The notes: generated by a model not told the origin, from the sequence alone. Positions 44,581 through 56,055 are shown, numbered from the stretch's first letter. The stretch is 64,000 bases of DNA from Diplolepis rosae (GCA_030998225.1 JAPYXD010000737.1:2356001-2420000), one strand, 5' to 3'. A program made the numbers and translations.

Positions 44581-46547
44581 AAAGGGGGTCTCCTTATCCA
44601 GAACCTTCAAAAAAGGCACTTTTTCCCAATTTTCCATGAAGCAGAAAATAAAAACACTGGTCAAAGATTTTTCGCATATATTTAGGTACATATTTAAACT
44701 TGTTAAAAAAAATTTTTCATTTGAAAACAAGAAAAAACCTCTTACTTATCGAAGATCCCGCGCAGCGTTTCACCACGGACAATTAATTTTGCGTGCATGA
44801 TATTGTCCAAAGTTTTCATCTGAAACACATATATATTTGTTTTTTTTTTATTCGGAAGGATCTTCCGCTTATAGTGAACCTAAAAAATTGTAAAAAAAAT
44901 TTTTTTTAGCGATCTTTTGAGTTACTTTCCAGAAAAATCAAAATTTTCACCGTTTTTTTTGTTTAAAATGCGTTATTTATAATGAAAATAAATACTGTAT
45001 CGTGAAAAGTAAAGGTTCACTATATGCGCATTTTAATTACCTACAAATGAAAAAAAAGTTTATAATAATAGCTTAATTGGTTTTCCTTTAATTGTGCACG
45101 CAATTTTGAAAAACGTGGTTTTGAGAAAACGCGCTTCAAAGTTTTCAGACGGTGAAAAAAACCTTCCGCTCGCTCCGCGCAAGCCACTGCTCGGAACTCT
45201 ACCATCAAAACTATTCCGATATGGACTGTAAAATTTTGCGACAATATTCTCTGATAATAGATCAATCGATTGAAACAAAAAAAATCTACCCGCTTCGCGG
45301 GCACATTCTCATCGTGCGCAGCTCGCTTCGCTCGCAAGTCTGAGCGCGCCTAAGGCGCGTGATTTGACCGTCGCGCTACGCGCTCTGTTCTTCCTAGACC
45401 TCGCGCTTCGCGCTCGGTCTTGTGCTCTTCGCATACATTAAAGTTTGTTTCTTATAATTTGATACTAAAGCTCAAACCAATTTTATAATAATATACAGAT
45501 GATGTGAATTACACATTTTCTCAAAGTCACTCAATTTCTTTTTGAATTAAAGTGAAACAGGAAATTCAATTTACTTAAGGCTCTATCAGCCTTAAGGAAC
45601 ACATTCACATCATGACGCTCGGGTTTCGCGCTCGATTTTCTGTACACATTTCAGTAACTTTTAAATAAATTACATGATTAAAATTTAGGCAAACAATTTT
45701 CCATCTAAACGTTTTTTTTCTATCTCACATATTTTGTCTAAAAAATGGAATTTTTGAATTTTAATCGTATTTTTTGGAATTGAAACGAAAAATATATATT
45801 TTATCAGAAACTGTGTGAGACAAAATTTGTAGATCTTTTTGAAGCGAACAACTTTGTATTCTTACTTTTATTTCGTATTTCACATGTTATTGTTAAAAAA
45901 TTGAATTTTGGATTTTCAATAGTTTTTTTTTAAATTAAAAAGAAAAATATGCATCTTGTGAAAAAATGTTACAGTTCAAATTTGTAGGTCTGTATGTAGA
46001 AAATAATATTGTATCATAACGTTTTTTCGTATCTCGTATAATTTAACTGGAAAATGGAATTTTGATATTGACTTTTTTCGAATTTGAATATGCTGTAACA
46101 TTTCTAATTTTGATTTAATCAAAAAATGTTATCAAGATAATTTGTAGAGATTTATGAGAACTATCAAAAACCAGTATTCGAATTTTTGATTTTTTCAAAA
46201 AGTTATTTTCAGAAACACAAAAGTAGTGCTCAATACCTCAATTTTGATTGGATGTGGCTGGTTAACGAATTTGTCCTTACTTTTTCGGCTCCGATAAAGT
46301 GTGCCAAAGCACAATTCAATCTGATAATTCTATCGAGAGTTATCGAGCATACGACCTACTACAGACAGTCAGACAAAAACTTTTGTAAAGACCGTTTTTT
46401 CTGACTCAGGGGGTCTCAAAACGTAAAGATTTGATGAAAATTTCGAAAGTCATTTTTCACATAAAACCAATACCTTCTCGTCCATGATGAGAATGTAAAA
46501 AAAACTCGATTTTTTTAAAGTTCTGGATAAGGAGACCCCCTTAAACA
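44581..46547. mobile_element. TIR element E (about 2 kb, TTAA-type ends)
   Basis: The ends AAGGGGGTCTCCTTATCCAG (44582) and the complement (46547) are inverted over about 33 bp, adjoining TTAA-like flanks (TTTTAAA, CTTAAA). The interior is noncoding, with a striking cluster of GC hairpins (45160-45640). The stretch 46230-46490 recurs inverted at 63640-63900. A piggyBac/Kolobok-type target is suggested, but no transposase is present. Confidence 0.65.
45160..45640. repeat. Cluster of short GC hairpins with three-base loops
   Basis: Perfect small palindromes in an otherwise AT-rich element: CCCGC-TTC-GCGGG (45289-45301), CGCGCC-TAA-GGCGCG (45345-45359), GCGC-TAC-GCGC (45373-45383) and GCGC-TTC-GCGC (45403-45413), plus related CGCTTCGCTCGC and TTTCGCGCTCG variants to 45640. 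Confidence 0.7.
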
Positions 46548-46789
46548 AAAATATATTTGATTCTATATTCTAATAAATGTGTACACTGAGAAAAATATAT
46601 CAGAATTTTTCTTGCTTTTTATAGGAATTGTACCTCACGGGGGAAGAAAAGAGGAAAATTTGCTAGTTGAAAAGAAGTATATACTATTGCGAAAGTGAAA
46701 TTAGAGGATAAAAAATGAAAGTATTTACTTTTTTTTATAGGAAAGTTGTTATTCAAATTTTGACGGAAATAGTACCTTACTTACGAGGG
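46548..46789. other. Spacer
   Basis: No gene or repeat recognised. Confidence 0.4.
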
Positions 46790-47926
46790 GAGTGAGTCAA
46801 TCTTCCCTGAGCTTTCTGCACGAAACTTGCAGTACCGAATGTTCGATATGAATGAGTAATAATGCCGGAGTGACAGGACCCACTACCTCAGTTATTTCGA
46901 GAAATTGAGTTTTGGAAATTTAGGATTTTGCACGCGCCGAATAAGTAAAGGCCGGTAAGTCCTTCAGCACAGTGAAGCGGTGGCGTAGCGGTGATGGCTA
47001 TCGGCTGGCATGCTCGCGGCGCGGGTTCAATTCTTTTTGCAGGTGATTTTTTTATTTTTTATTTTTATAAATTTTTAATTATTTACAATGTAATTAGTAT
47101 AAGTTTTGATTGTTTATAATGAATTTAATTTAAATAACAAATACTACAAATTATAAATAATAATTAATGCTGTCAATATATTTTGCATAATTTATATTAA
47201 TATTAATTATTTGAAAGGCACATTTATTTTACACTTTATTTATGCAATAATAAACATTCATTTCAATATTTAGGAAATATTACTTCAAAGAATATTCTAT
47301 CAGGCATATAAAAGGAATTTGAGGTTTCACTGTTATAACCTAATAAACATTTATTGTTAGTTCTTTGAATAATTGTACAATATCAATTTTTTTCAAAGAT
47401 TTTTACAAGTTTTCTGTATCACTTCCTTTACAACCATGAGGGTGATAATTATCATAAAAGCAAGTAAAACATACATTTTATCGACACCAGGAACATTTAA
47501 TAAACGCTACATTGCTACATGAACAATTTTCCTTCAATAAAGCAAGTGGAAAGCACAGTTCATTCAAACTTAAATTCATTACAAATGATCACAACTTATA
47601 CTAATTACATTGTAAATAATTAACAATGTATAAAAATATTAAAAAAATATATCACCGGCAAAAAGAATTGAACCTGCGCCGCGAGCATGCCAGCCGATAG
47701 CCATCACCACTACGCCACCGCTTTACTGTACTGAAGGACTCACCGGCCTTTACTCACTCGGCGCGTGCGAAAACCTCAATTTTCAAAATTCAATTTCTCG
47801 AAATAACTGAGGTAGTGGGTCCTGTCATTCCGGCATTATTACTCATTCATATCGAACCTTCGGTACTGCAAGTTTCGTGCAGAAAGCTCAGGAAATATTG
47901 ACGTACTCCCCTTGTTAAAGAAAATA
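46790..47926. mobile_element. Foldback with a tRNA-like sequence in each arm
   Basis: The arms are about 340 bp (46790-47130 and 47572-47926), with outer ends GAGGGGAGTG and CTCCCCTTG. Each contains AGCGGTGGCGTAGCGGTGAT, GGCTATCGGCTGGCATGCTC and GCGCGGGTTCAATTC, i.e. A- and B-box-like motifs with tRNA-type spacing, in opposite orientation in the two arms. The AT-rich centre (47131-47571) has no gene. I cannot tell whether a tRNA-derived repeat was captured or the arms evolved from one. Confidence 0.7.
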
Positions 47927-48033
47927 TGTACAGTAACTGAATCTAAAAAAATCCGATAAATTATGGGACTTTCTATGGTCCGTCAGATTTCCGATAAATT
48001 ATCGGAATAAAAACCTCAAGAAATGCTTTCAGT

Positions 48034-48365
48034 TGTTACCAGTTTATGTTATTAATGGTGAGGATGATGATCAATATGAATCTTCATGGATATTACAATG
48101 AATTGAAACAGACTTACGGTCCTGACTTCGTAGAAGATGTTAAGCATTGGAAAAAACTAGGGATTAACCTAGAAAAAAGAAAATAGCAAAAACATATGTT
48201 TCTTTAATTGTAAAACAAGTAATGTCATTCCACAACATATTTTAAATAGTTGTTACATTAATATTAGTTGTTTTTCAAAAGGCGTCCAGACTAAAATAAA
48301 AAATTCAATACAGCTTTTCAGCAAAAAAATTTTGGAACACGAAAAAATATCAGAAAGGCCATCAT
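48034..48365. repeat. Left part of a short TIR element split by element D
   Basis: GTTACCAGTTTATGTTATTA, then ATGGTGAGGATGATG, is inverted to CATCAT|CCTCACCATTAA, whose halves are at 48361-48365 and 55163-55178. It is the same family as 21031-21760. It includes a 39-codon frame starting MNLHGYYNELKQTYG (about 48082-48186) that I do not recognise. Confidence 0.6.
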
Positions 48366-48479
48366 CCCAGCAAATGAAAGCTTATTGAGGCGTATTGAAG
48401 CGTCACCGTTCGAATAGCGTTATGGGGACGAGACACATTAAAACTGCACGCGCTGTATCTGGTTGTATCAGTTTTCTGA

Positions 48480-48790
48480 TTATATCTGTTTTAACAGATT
48501 GGGAATAGGCTCGATGATTATGAAAGATGCCACATTTCGCAAGTTAATCTGTTTCGTCAGATTCGTTTGTCGCGCATGTAAAAGTCGAGCTTACATCACG
48601 ATCACGTGATCTCTTGATATGCAGATTCAATCTGTTTAAACAGATTGAACAGTAATACTCACAAGTACGTGAGAAGTGAATCAGTTAAAACAGATTCAGA
48701 TGAAAAAATATGACTATTTTGAATTTATCTAGCAGAAATGTTACCATTGAATTTGAAGCAACAGATTCGATACGTTATGTTGCAATTTGT
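48480..48790. promoter_or_regulatory. Subterminal AACAGATT repeats, candidate transposase-binding sites
   Basis: Short motifs TTTTAACAGATT, TTTAAACAGATTGAAC, TTAAAACAGATTCAGA and AATCTGTTT recur several times in both directions here. TGTTGAAACAGATTTAAGG and AACAGATTAAATCG recur near the other end (55057-55128). CACTA-type transposases are known to bind subterminal repeats; the assignment here is inference from position and repetition. Confidence 0.45.
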
Positions 48791-49156
48791 TACCCATGAT
48801 GAGCACGAATGTATTTTTTGAAATTGTATAAACGTATTCATTAGTTTCGGTTTAAATCTGCTTATATGTCAGGTTCAATTTGAATACTTTTATATATATT
48901 CATTTTAATATTTCTGATTCATCACTGAAAATTTGTAATGGGCGGTTATCAAAATGCATGTAAATGTAGCTAGTATTATTTTTGTTGTTTCGTAAATTTG
49001 ATGAATATTACTTGTGCGAATTAAAAAAAAAAGGAAGACTAAATTTGTATGTATGAAACATAATTCGATTTGTATTAATTAACACACTTTTTTTTCAATC
49101 AGGTTTTATTATAAAAAAATTGTAATCTTTTTTACAAAGTGCCTCTTATATATAAT

Positions 49157-51859
49157 TTAATATCTATCGAAGCTGTTTGGCATTCGACAGAAATACTTTT
49201 TACCCTCAAATTCGATGGAAATAATTTTGCGCGCTTTTTGAATAGATACAAAAGTGTATCCTGCATATCCTATATTCGTTTTGATATGACCGATTTCAAC
49301 ACCTCCGACAATGAAAGGCACAGTATTTATCAATCGGACATAACAATCGCGTTTCTCGTCAGATTTAACAAAATACTGTATTTCAGCAAATACGTTTTTT
49401 TCGATTTCAATATAACAATCTTTAAATGTTTTGCTGCGTCCGTAAGTACAATTAGTAAATAACGACACATTACAGATACATTTTTTGAATGCCTCTTCGC
49501 CGTTTGCAGTGATGAATAAATCACTAAACTTGGGATTTCTGTCTTGATCGTTTTCATTGTTTTCAATTCTTTTTTTTGCAAACAATCTACCGAAAAATTT
49601 TGAAACTTTGCTGTTATCAACTTTTTTTTCGTTTTTGAACCTTTTGCCTCAAACATTTGCAAATGTTTAACTGCAATTTGATGTTCGACACCTTTCGATC
49701 CATTCACATACTTTTGCAAATTCCCTATGTAACTTTCGTAAGCAATAGTGGACGTACACCAAAGAGGTCCGCATTTTCGTACACAATCTACGACGTGCAG
49801 AGACAAATGAATATTACAGGTTATAAATGTGCGACCAAATAAATCTTCGAACATTGCCAAAGCAAGTGCCAAATCAGTTTCAATCTCTTCCAAATCAATA
49901 ATACTTATTTTTCCTTCTGATAATTTAAAAGCGGCGTTGACAAAAGTTGCAAAACTTTGTGATAAATCTTCCGATATATTTTCCACGAAATCGCACAAAA
50001 CGGGAAGCCCGTAAAATAACAATAAATTCTTCCAATGTTTTGCTTTCATGTTTGCAAAAGATTCACTCATTGGTAGGCATTTTACTTGCAATTCTCGAGT
50101 AACAAAAGTAGAACGAAGACGCTGATCGATTTTCTTTTTGTCTTTTTTTGTAAGATACTTATTAGTCGGTAAATATAATACTTCAAAAAGAGATTTCGTG
50201 AAACCCAAGTACCACGTATGGGTATTGTCGAAGGTGCATCCCCACACTTGATCAAAATCATGAAGCTCACTTAATTCTGATTTCCCTTTGACTCCATGAG
50301 AATGACGCGTTAATGGAGTTTTTTTCGATATTTTCACATCTTTGTCGTGCGATTCATTCGTACGTAAGACTACATCTGAATCCTGCGTAAGATAATGTGT
50401 TGAACCAGCTATATTTGCAGACTCTAGGTAACAATAGGTACAACCGAAAAACGAATTATATTGAATTCGATTTTGAGCAAGAACACGGGCTGGTAAATCG
50501 AGGCATGCGAATAAAACTCTAACCTCGACATTTACTCTGTGGCCTTCTTTGCTTTGAACAGTTGTGATATCTTGCTCTAAATCTTTCATCTGATTAGAAA
50601 ACGTACTCAAGAACAGTTTAATTAATTTCGGTGACGGTTCACGAGAAACTATCAAAATTCCTGCCAATAAAATTACCGAAAATCGTAATTCTGGTGGTAA
50701 CTCGTTGATAATTATTTGGATGTTACACATGCTTCGCTTCGATTTGTGAAAAATGGGCGCACCGTCGATATTGAAGGAAAACGTGATAACGTGTTCATAT
50801 TTCTTTAACAAGTTTTTGTACAAAGTGCCGTGTTGAACATCGCGTATTAATGATATGTCGTCATTATAACTCTGTGATGTGATTGCTTCGTACAACAAAT
50901 TCGACAATTTCTCATTGTTGAGTAAACAATGTACTTGATGTCTTATGTCCACCGAAATAAATCGGTTTTGACTGTCAAGAGTTAGTATGTACTTCTTTTT
51001 ACAGCTTTCATTGGGACAGAAAACTGTACGCTTGCTCATATCAAAACGATCGCACGATAACAACAGTTCAAAACAATCTTGGCAATAGAAGTAATATTTC
51101 AAGAACTGATCTAATTCTCTAGATAAATTGTCGAGTTTGTGATTACTCACAAGAAGCTTATCAAAATCGGATCCGGCGCAGACTTTGAACATTTCAAATA
51201 AATCGCTTTTGCCTGCTTGACTAATTTGATGCTTCAACGAGTAACTCTGAATCATGGCAATGGCATCGTTGACAGTTACATTTGATTTTTCAAACATAAC
51301 GGCGCTCGAGTCCCTGAAGGACTCCAAAGATTCGCTTGAATCACTGTCATCAGACTCCACGCTGTCGTCATGTTTTCCAGAAGGCCATTGATGGATGAAA
51401 AATTATCAATGTTGGATAAATAAACCTCCCCCTCCGTGTTCGAATCAATAATTGTTGATTTATCTCCCTTGTTCGTTATTGATTCGACGATTTTCAGCTC
51501 GCCCTTCTCTACGGTGACCGATTCGTCAAATTTCGGCTTGTGTCTTTCTTCTCCGTCCGACTTCATAAACTTTTCTTCTGATATTTTTATTTCTGCAAAT
51601 ATATACATTCATTATTGTTACGTATTCAAAATTGTATAATTCGTTATTTCGAATTGAAACATTTTGCAGATGCGAATTTGTAACCTGACATGATTTTTTT
51701 GTCTACAAAGGAGCTCATTTTTATTCGTTTCAGTTTTCGGTTGAAAGCTGCTTCTGTTTTTCTTGGAACCTTGGAATCCGAGAAATTCGGGTCAAGCGCT
51801 TGTCGTCTAAATTTTATACTTGTCGACACGTCCATTGTCGCTTGCTCTATGAAATGCAA
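49157..51859 (-). CDS. TNP2-like transposase of element D
   Basis: Catalyses cutting and joining of the element ends. The main 676-codon frame (51360-49330) has an acidic start, zinc-ligand Cys pairs (residues 93/96 and 115/120), FNIDGAPIF (D199) followed by INELPPELRF, GCTYCY (307-310), GCTFDNTHTWYLGF, and a C-terminal HLSLHVVDCVRKCGPLW then YESYIGNLQKYV (about 518-552). This is the TNP2 core plus the DUF4218-like region of CACTA transposases. An upstream exon (51859-51660) and a segment 51597-51370 preceded by TATATATTTGCAG| give the N terminus; the latter joins the main frame only with a frameshift near 51370. Near 49585 a T run appears one base short, after which NENDQDRNPKF to NSFDRY (49157) continues. 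Both breaks could be real or assembly errors in homopolymers. Confidence 0.8.
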
Positions 51860-52773
51860 AGTACGGTTTTGAGCGCCAACTTTTTTATAATATTGAAATT
51901 GACATGATTCTGTGTGATTCGAAATAAATCACAAAGAAGTGAAAATATAACCTTAAAGTACTTGCCATATATTTTTTCCCGCTGTCAAATCTTCTAAAAT
52001 TTATTATGCTGCGAGTTTAGTGTCGATTTTCGTAGCGTCGATTTACTGCACTCGTTCTCACGATGGTTCGATTGACTCACACGAACTTTTTTGTTTTCTC
52101 CATTACAATTGTTCAAAATGACAAAACGATGACAAATAACTACCGCGGCGCGTACAGATTTTTTAATAGTTTCGCGGAAATAACAATGACGAAACAAGTT
52201 CGAGAAGCAGAGCCAATCAGAAATCCAGCATATAATAGAAACGGTTTCCTGATTAGCTTTGCTTTTCGAAGCTTGCACACGATTGTCCATTTTACTGAAA
52301 CCAAAAAAAATGATGCTCCCGACTAACACACTTAAGAGATCACGACATCGCGGCACATTTGGACATTTCAGTTGCCAGCTTAGAATACAAATGAGATCAA
52401 AAACTTCGTCTACTGGTGCGCGGAGCCTTCCTGGATTATTGTAAAGAGCAAATATTGTTGAAAGGTTATTTACTTCGATCATCTCGGGCGCAATTCCAAA
52501 CCACCCATTCGAGGTGATTTTTTAAGCTGAAAAAAAAGCTTGCAAACTTTTTGCATTAAAATAAGATTATAACACGTATTGTAATGATATTAGTGTGCTC
52601 AGGTGAAACATCGTGGTATTTACATAAAAAGTGATCAGAAGTCAATGCACGACGAAATGACGTTTACTCAATTTTTAACTTGTTTCTTGAAAATTTTGAA
52701 TCTTGAGTGAAATTAATAAAAACACGGGAAAGTAAGGACGTCTATGCACCCCAAATAATACGCAGTGTCAATA
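51860..52773. promoter_or_regulatory. Shared region between the two divergent genes of element D
   Basis: Probably holds both promoters. A 162-codon minus-strand frame (52482-51994) covers most of it. It has no recognisable motif and would lie upstream of the transposase start, so I leave it as a possible extra exon or chance frame. Confidence 0.4.
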
Positions 52774-54787
52774 ATGATTGGTTTCGTCGTTTTCACGCAG
52801 GAACATTCAAACAATTTCGGTGTTTTTGAAACAATGTTTGGACAAGGACATCTTTATCGTGTCTCGGATCCCGATGCACAGGATTTTATTGCGCTTTTGT
52901 CGACTCACGTGAAAAATTTCAATCGGCATACATGGAAACAAGAAAAGAAGTATCAAATTTTATTCCAAGGATCATACTATGAAGGCACGATCACATCAAT
53001 TTCAGGTAAACTGTCCTCTATATATACGTGTAATTACATACGATTGACAGTTTTTATAATTTTACTATATTTTTAAAGAAACCAAAGAGGAACTTGAAAA
53101 TGAAATGCATAAATCAAGAATTCGCTTCACGCCATACAAGCACATAGTTTCTGTGTCTGACATGAGTGAAAATGACGAGGGAAATAAGCAGGCGGCTTTG
53201 GCTCTTGGGAAAGTCAGTTTCCTCATATATGATAATTCGCTAAATATTGAAAAAAATCTTCCATTTAATATTCTTCTTGTTTCAGAAGAAGGCCATCGAA
53301 CAATCAGCAGTTGACAAGGTACATGCTACGATCGCAAAAAGAAAACGAGCCTCTAGCAATGTCCTGCAAACTCCGTTGGCGAAAAAAGTAGCAGGCAACC
53401 ATTTAATTTCGAATCGAAAAGACGCTGATATTTGTAAAATACCTTCCGATAACTTGAAAATTTTATTCACAGCAAATCCAATTCCAGTATTGTACGATTT
53501 ACAATGAACTTTAAGTCATTCGATTCAATGCTACCAAAAATAAACCTGCAATAAACGTTATTTTATTCTAGGACATCAATGTTGAGAAGAAAAAACTCGA
53601 AGACGACAATGTTTCTTTGATTCAAGAAAAACGACTTGTTATTGAATTGAAAAATTTGCAGGCCTTGGCAACGGAATACGAAAAAAAGGTTAAAATACTG
53701 CAGGAAGATCAATCTAAGAAGGATAACACGATTTCCGATTTACAGCAAGCTCTGGGCGTACTTTCTGCACGTAATGACGAAGTTGAAGATGAAAATGTTG
53801 CCTTAAAAGAAACAATCCAACATTTAGAAGCAGAATTAACAAGTAAAAATGATTCCCCTCTTATTAAAATAACAATGCCTAATTACTTACTAATTTTTCA
53901 GATGCTTCGGTGCTCCCAAAAACTGGAAAACCGGTTTTTACTGATAAATTAAACGTTGGAGATGTTACCTCCGATAAACAGTGGGTAGGTATTAAAAATT
54001 ATAAACATACTTTTCTTATTCTACTGTTCAAGTCATTGTCTGTTCCAGATTTACATCGGTGAAGGCGAATTCATGTTACTCAATGCCTATCGCACAATCC
54101 AATTTGATGCTCGTTCACCGTCGCATTTTGTCAAAATGGTTGCGGTAGCTGTTTTTGGAATCGAAAAATTGATAAACTCGACTGTAACCGGACAAGGAGC
54201 AATCGAAATAAGAAATCTAAGACTCCTGTGTACAAACTGGACGAAAACAAACTCCTCGCAGTCAGAGATCAGCTTCAATTAATGCAAAAATTTCGCATTT
54301 ATCGTTGCAATTAAAATCCTCTTTTCTTTTTAGAAATCTTTAAATTTTATCTCGTAAAGCACAGAAATATGACGAAAGGCGCTGCTCAAACTTATGTAGA
54401 CAGAACTGTGCAATACATCGGCGCAAAAATTTCCGTCATGAAATCAAGTATGAAATATATATATACACTACACCCTCTCAATAGTCCCGTTGTCCTTTTT
54501 CTCTAACCCCATTGTAAACGGGCGGTTGATTATATTTGAAAAAAGTGTATATACTTGTTTGAGATATAGACAAGATTTATATGTATATATGAAGTCTCGT
54601 TAATATCGAAAAAATTATCGAGACTCCTTTAAAAACTTTTTTTCCACACCAGAACTTGCCAATGCATCGAAGAAGGCAGCAGACGAACATTCAGTTAGTG
54701 GCACCGTGGAAAAACCTGAAGCTATTGGGAAAAAATTACAAGACGACAATGAAACGAACGTGACAGTTGATGGAAAACATAAATGAC
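52774..54787 (+). CDS. Coiled-coil BEN-domain protein of element D
   Basis: A spliced gene with clear signals: exon 1 52774-53005 (CAG|GTAAAC), exon 2 53079-53212 (AAA|GTCAGT), exon 3 from 53286, exon 4 from 53572 (coiled coil KKLEDDNVSLIQEKRL through LKETIQHLEAEL), 53902-53984, 54049-54278, 54334-54447, and 54653-54787 (stop after DGKHK). Exon 3 holds a basic AKRKRASS nuclear-signal-like stretch. The 54049 exon begins IYIGEGEFMLLNAYRTIQF and has VAVFGIEKLINSTVTGQG. In a second frame it continues KTPVYKLDENKLLAVRDQL, and the 54334 exon has VQYIGAKIS. Together these are the helices of a BEN domain, a DNA- and protein-binding module of chromatin factors. The frame change near 54200 is one base. 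I infer a role as DNA-binding partner of the transposase. Confidence 0.65.
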
Positions 54788-55164
54788 GTGAAAAGCAGAA
54801 ACGCGTTGGAAATAGCGGCAATCGATTCCGAAAGTCAGATATCGAAGAAGAATCAAACAGCTCATCAGATACTGACGGTGCCTTGTCTAGTAGTACTTAT
54901 TTTTTTGTTCTAAGAAGCTATTTCTTATTGGAATAGTAAAATTAAAAGTTGAGCATGTAATGTGAAAATTTTTCAGCTTTTTGACCATCGCAAAGTACGA
55001 TTACACGGTACTCAATGCAATGTTATGGTTTGATGACTATTTTTACAAGCACGTTTTAATCTGTTGAAACAGATTTAAGGATACCGAGTTCAATTCATGA
55101 AATTGAATATGATATAACAGATTAAATCGTCAATATGCCTCAATATGCTTTCATTTGCTGGGAT

Positions 55165-55378
55165 CCTCACCATTAAAAACCTCAAGTTCAAGCCAGATTT
55201 TACTGGTTTTTTTCGGACTGGTGGCATCAACTATTGGCAGACTGCAGAAAGGCAGAGGGGATAAACAAAACGATCGAGGCGTTCATGGTGGTGAAAATGC
55301 TAAAAGGCGTCGTAGAAGCGTAGCATAGTCTGCATAGTAGACTGTTGTAAATATTGAATATTATTGTTTATTTCTACA
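55165..55378. other. Right part of the split short element and spacer
   Basis: Continues the repeat interrupted by element D (CCTCACCATTAAAAACC). A frame ending RRRRSVA (to 55326) precedes the THAP exon; its origin is unknown. Confidence 0.4.
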
Positions 55379-55705
55379 ATGGTTAGTAGTTGTTGTGTAT
55401 TTAATTGTAAAAATACACACGAAAATAGTACGTGTGAATTTTACAAATTCCCTAGACATGCTTACAAAAAAAATCAAAAGGAAAAGTGGATTGCTGCTGT
55501 ACAGCGAGTTCAGTAAGATACCATAACCAAACTTTTAGTCAGCGGCAATGCCTTCAATACAATACTTGTGTATTTACATTTAGACGTTTTTTTCTAGCCC
55601 GAATGGATCTAAATGGATTTTAAAACCACATCATGTTATATGCAGTGAGCATTTTGTCGGGTATAAAAAATCAGATTGTTATTTACATTTTAATATCCTA
55701 AAATG
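55379..55705 (+). CDS. THAP-type zinc-finger exon pair
   Basis: Exon 1 (ATG 55379-55512) ends at GTTCA|GTAAGA. Exon 2 starts at 55598 after TTTTTTTCTAG|. The spliced product begins MVSSCCVFNCKN, has FYKFPRHAYKKNQKEKW and ends WILKPHHVICSEHFVGYKK, giving the C2CH ligands and the W and HF residues of a THAP domain. THAP domains bind DNA in host regulators and in P-element-type transposases. The frame ends at a TGA near 55703, soon after the domain, so the remainder of the protein is missing or begins with another intron. I cannot decide between a host gene and a P-like transposon remnant. Confidence 0.7.
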
Positions 55706-56055
55706 ACGCAGTGAAAATTAATAGTTACACTAGAAAATTTTACTTACTTTCAGTTTTCTATTCCCCACGTATTTAAAAACATTATTATTCTCTTTTTCAA
55801 ACTTATTACTTTTATTTATACGAGCTTTTATTAAAAATCTCATAAAAGCTGAACCTTTATCAATGTTATTCTTCCGACGCTTTCGAACGCTTTCACCGAT
55901 AGCGGCGCTACCTGTCTTTCTGCAGTCGGCCAATACACGACTCCGTGCATTAGTGTGCGGCGTGCTCATGTAAGCAGTGTACTTGTGTGCGTGTGTATAC
56001 AGACGTGCGTCATGCTCGAATGTAGTAATGTATTTTTGACGCACAACGTTTTTAT
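55706..56055. other. No gene supported
   Basis: A 116-codon minus-strand frame covers much of this stretch without recognisable motifs. TCTTTCTGCAGTCGGCCAAT near 55915 is partly inverted to TATTGGCAGACTGCAGAAAG near 55231, so the two may be the ends of a decayed element around the THAP exons. Confidence 0.35.

Larger units (their letters stand above)
48366..55162 (-). mobile_element. CACTA/EnSpm-like two-gene transposon, 6.8 kb (element D)
   Basis: The termini CCCAGCAAATGAAAGC then TTATTGAGGC (left) and the complement (right) are inverted over about 33 bp. The target duplication is AT (48364-48365, 55163-55164). Removing the element restores CAGAAAGGCCATCATCCTCA, which exists uninterrupted at 21721-21740. 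Gene 1 (minus, 49157-51859) is a TNP2-like transposase. Gene 2 (plus, 52774-54787) is a coiled-coil BEN-domain protein. The two start from a shared region of about 0.9 kb. Subterminal regions (48480-48790, 55040-55110) contain repeated TCTGTT..AACAGATT motifs that could be transposase-binding sites. Only a few frame-breaking changes are present. Confidence 0.85.
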
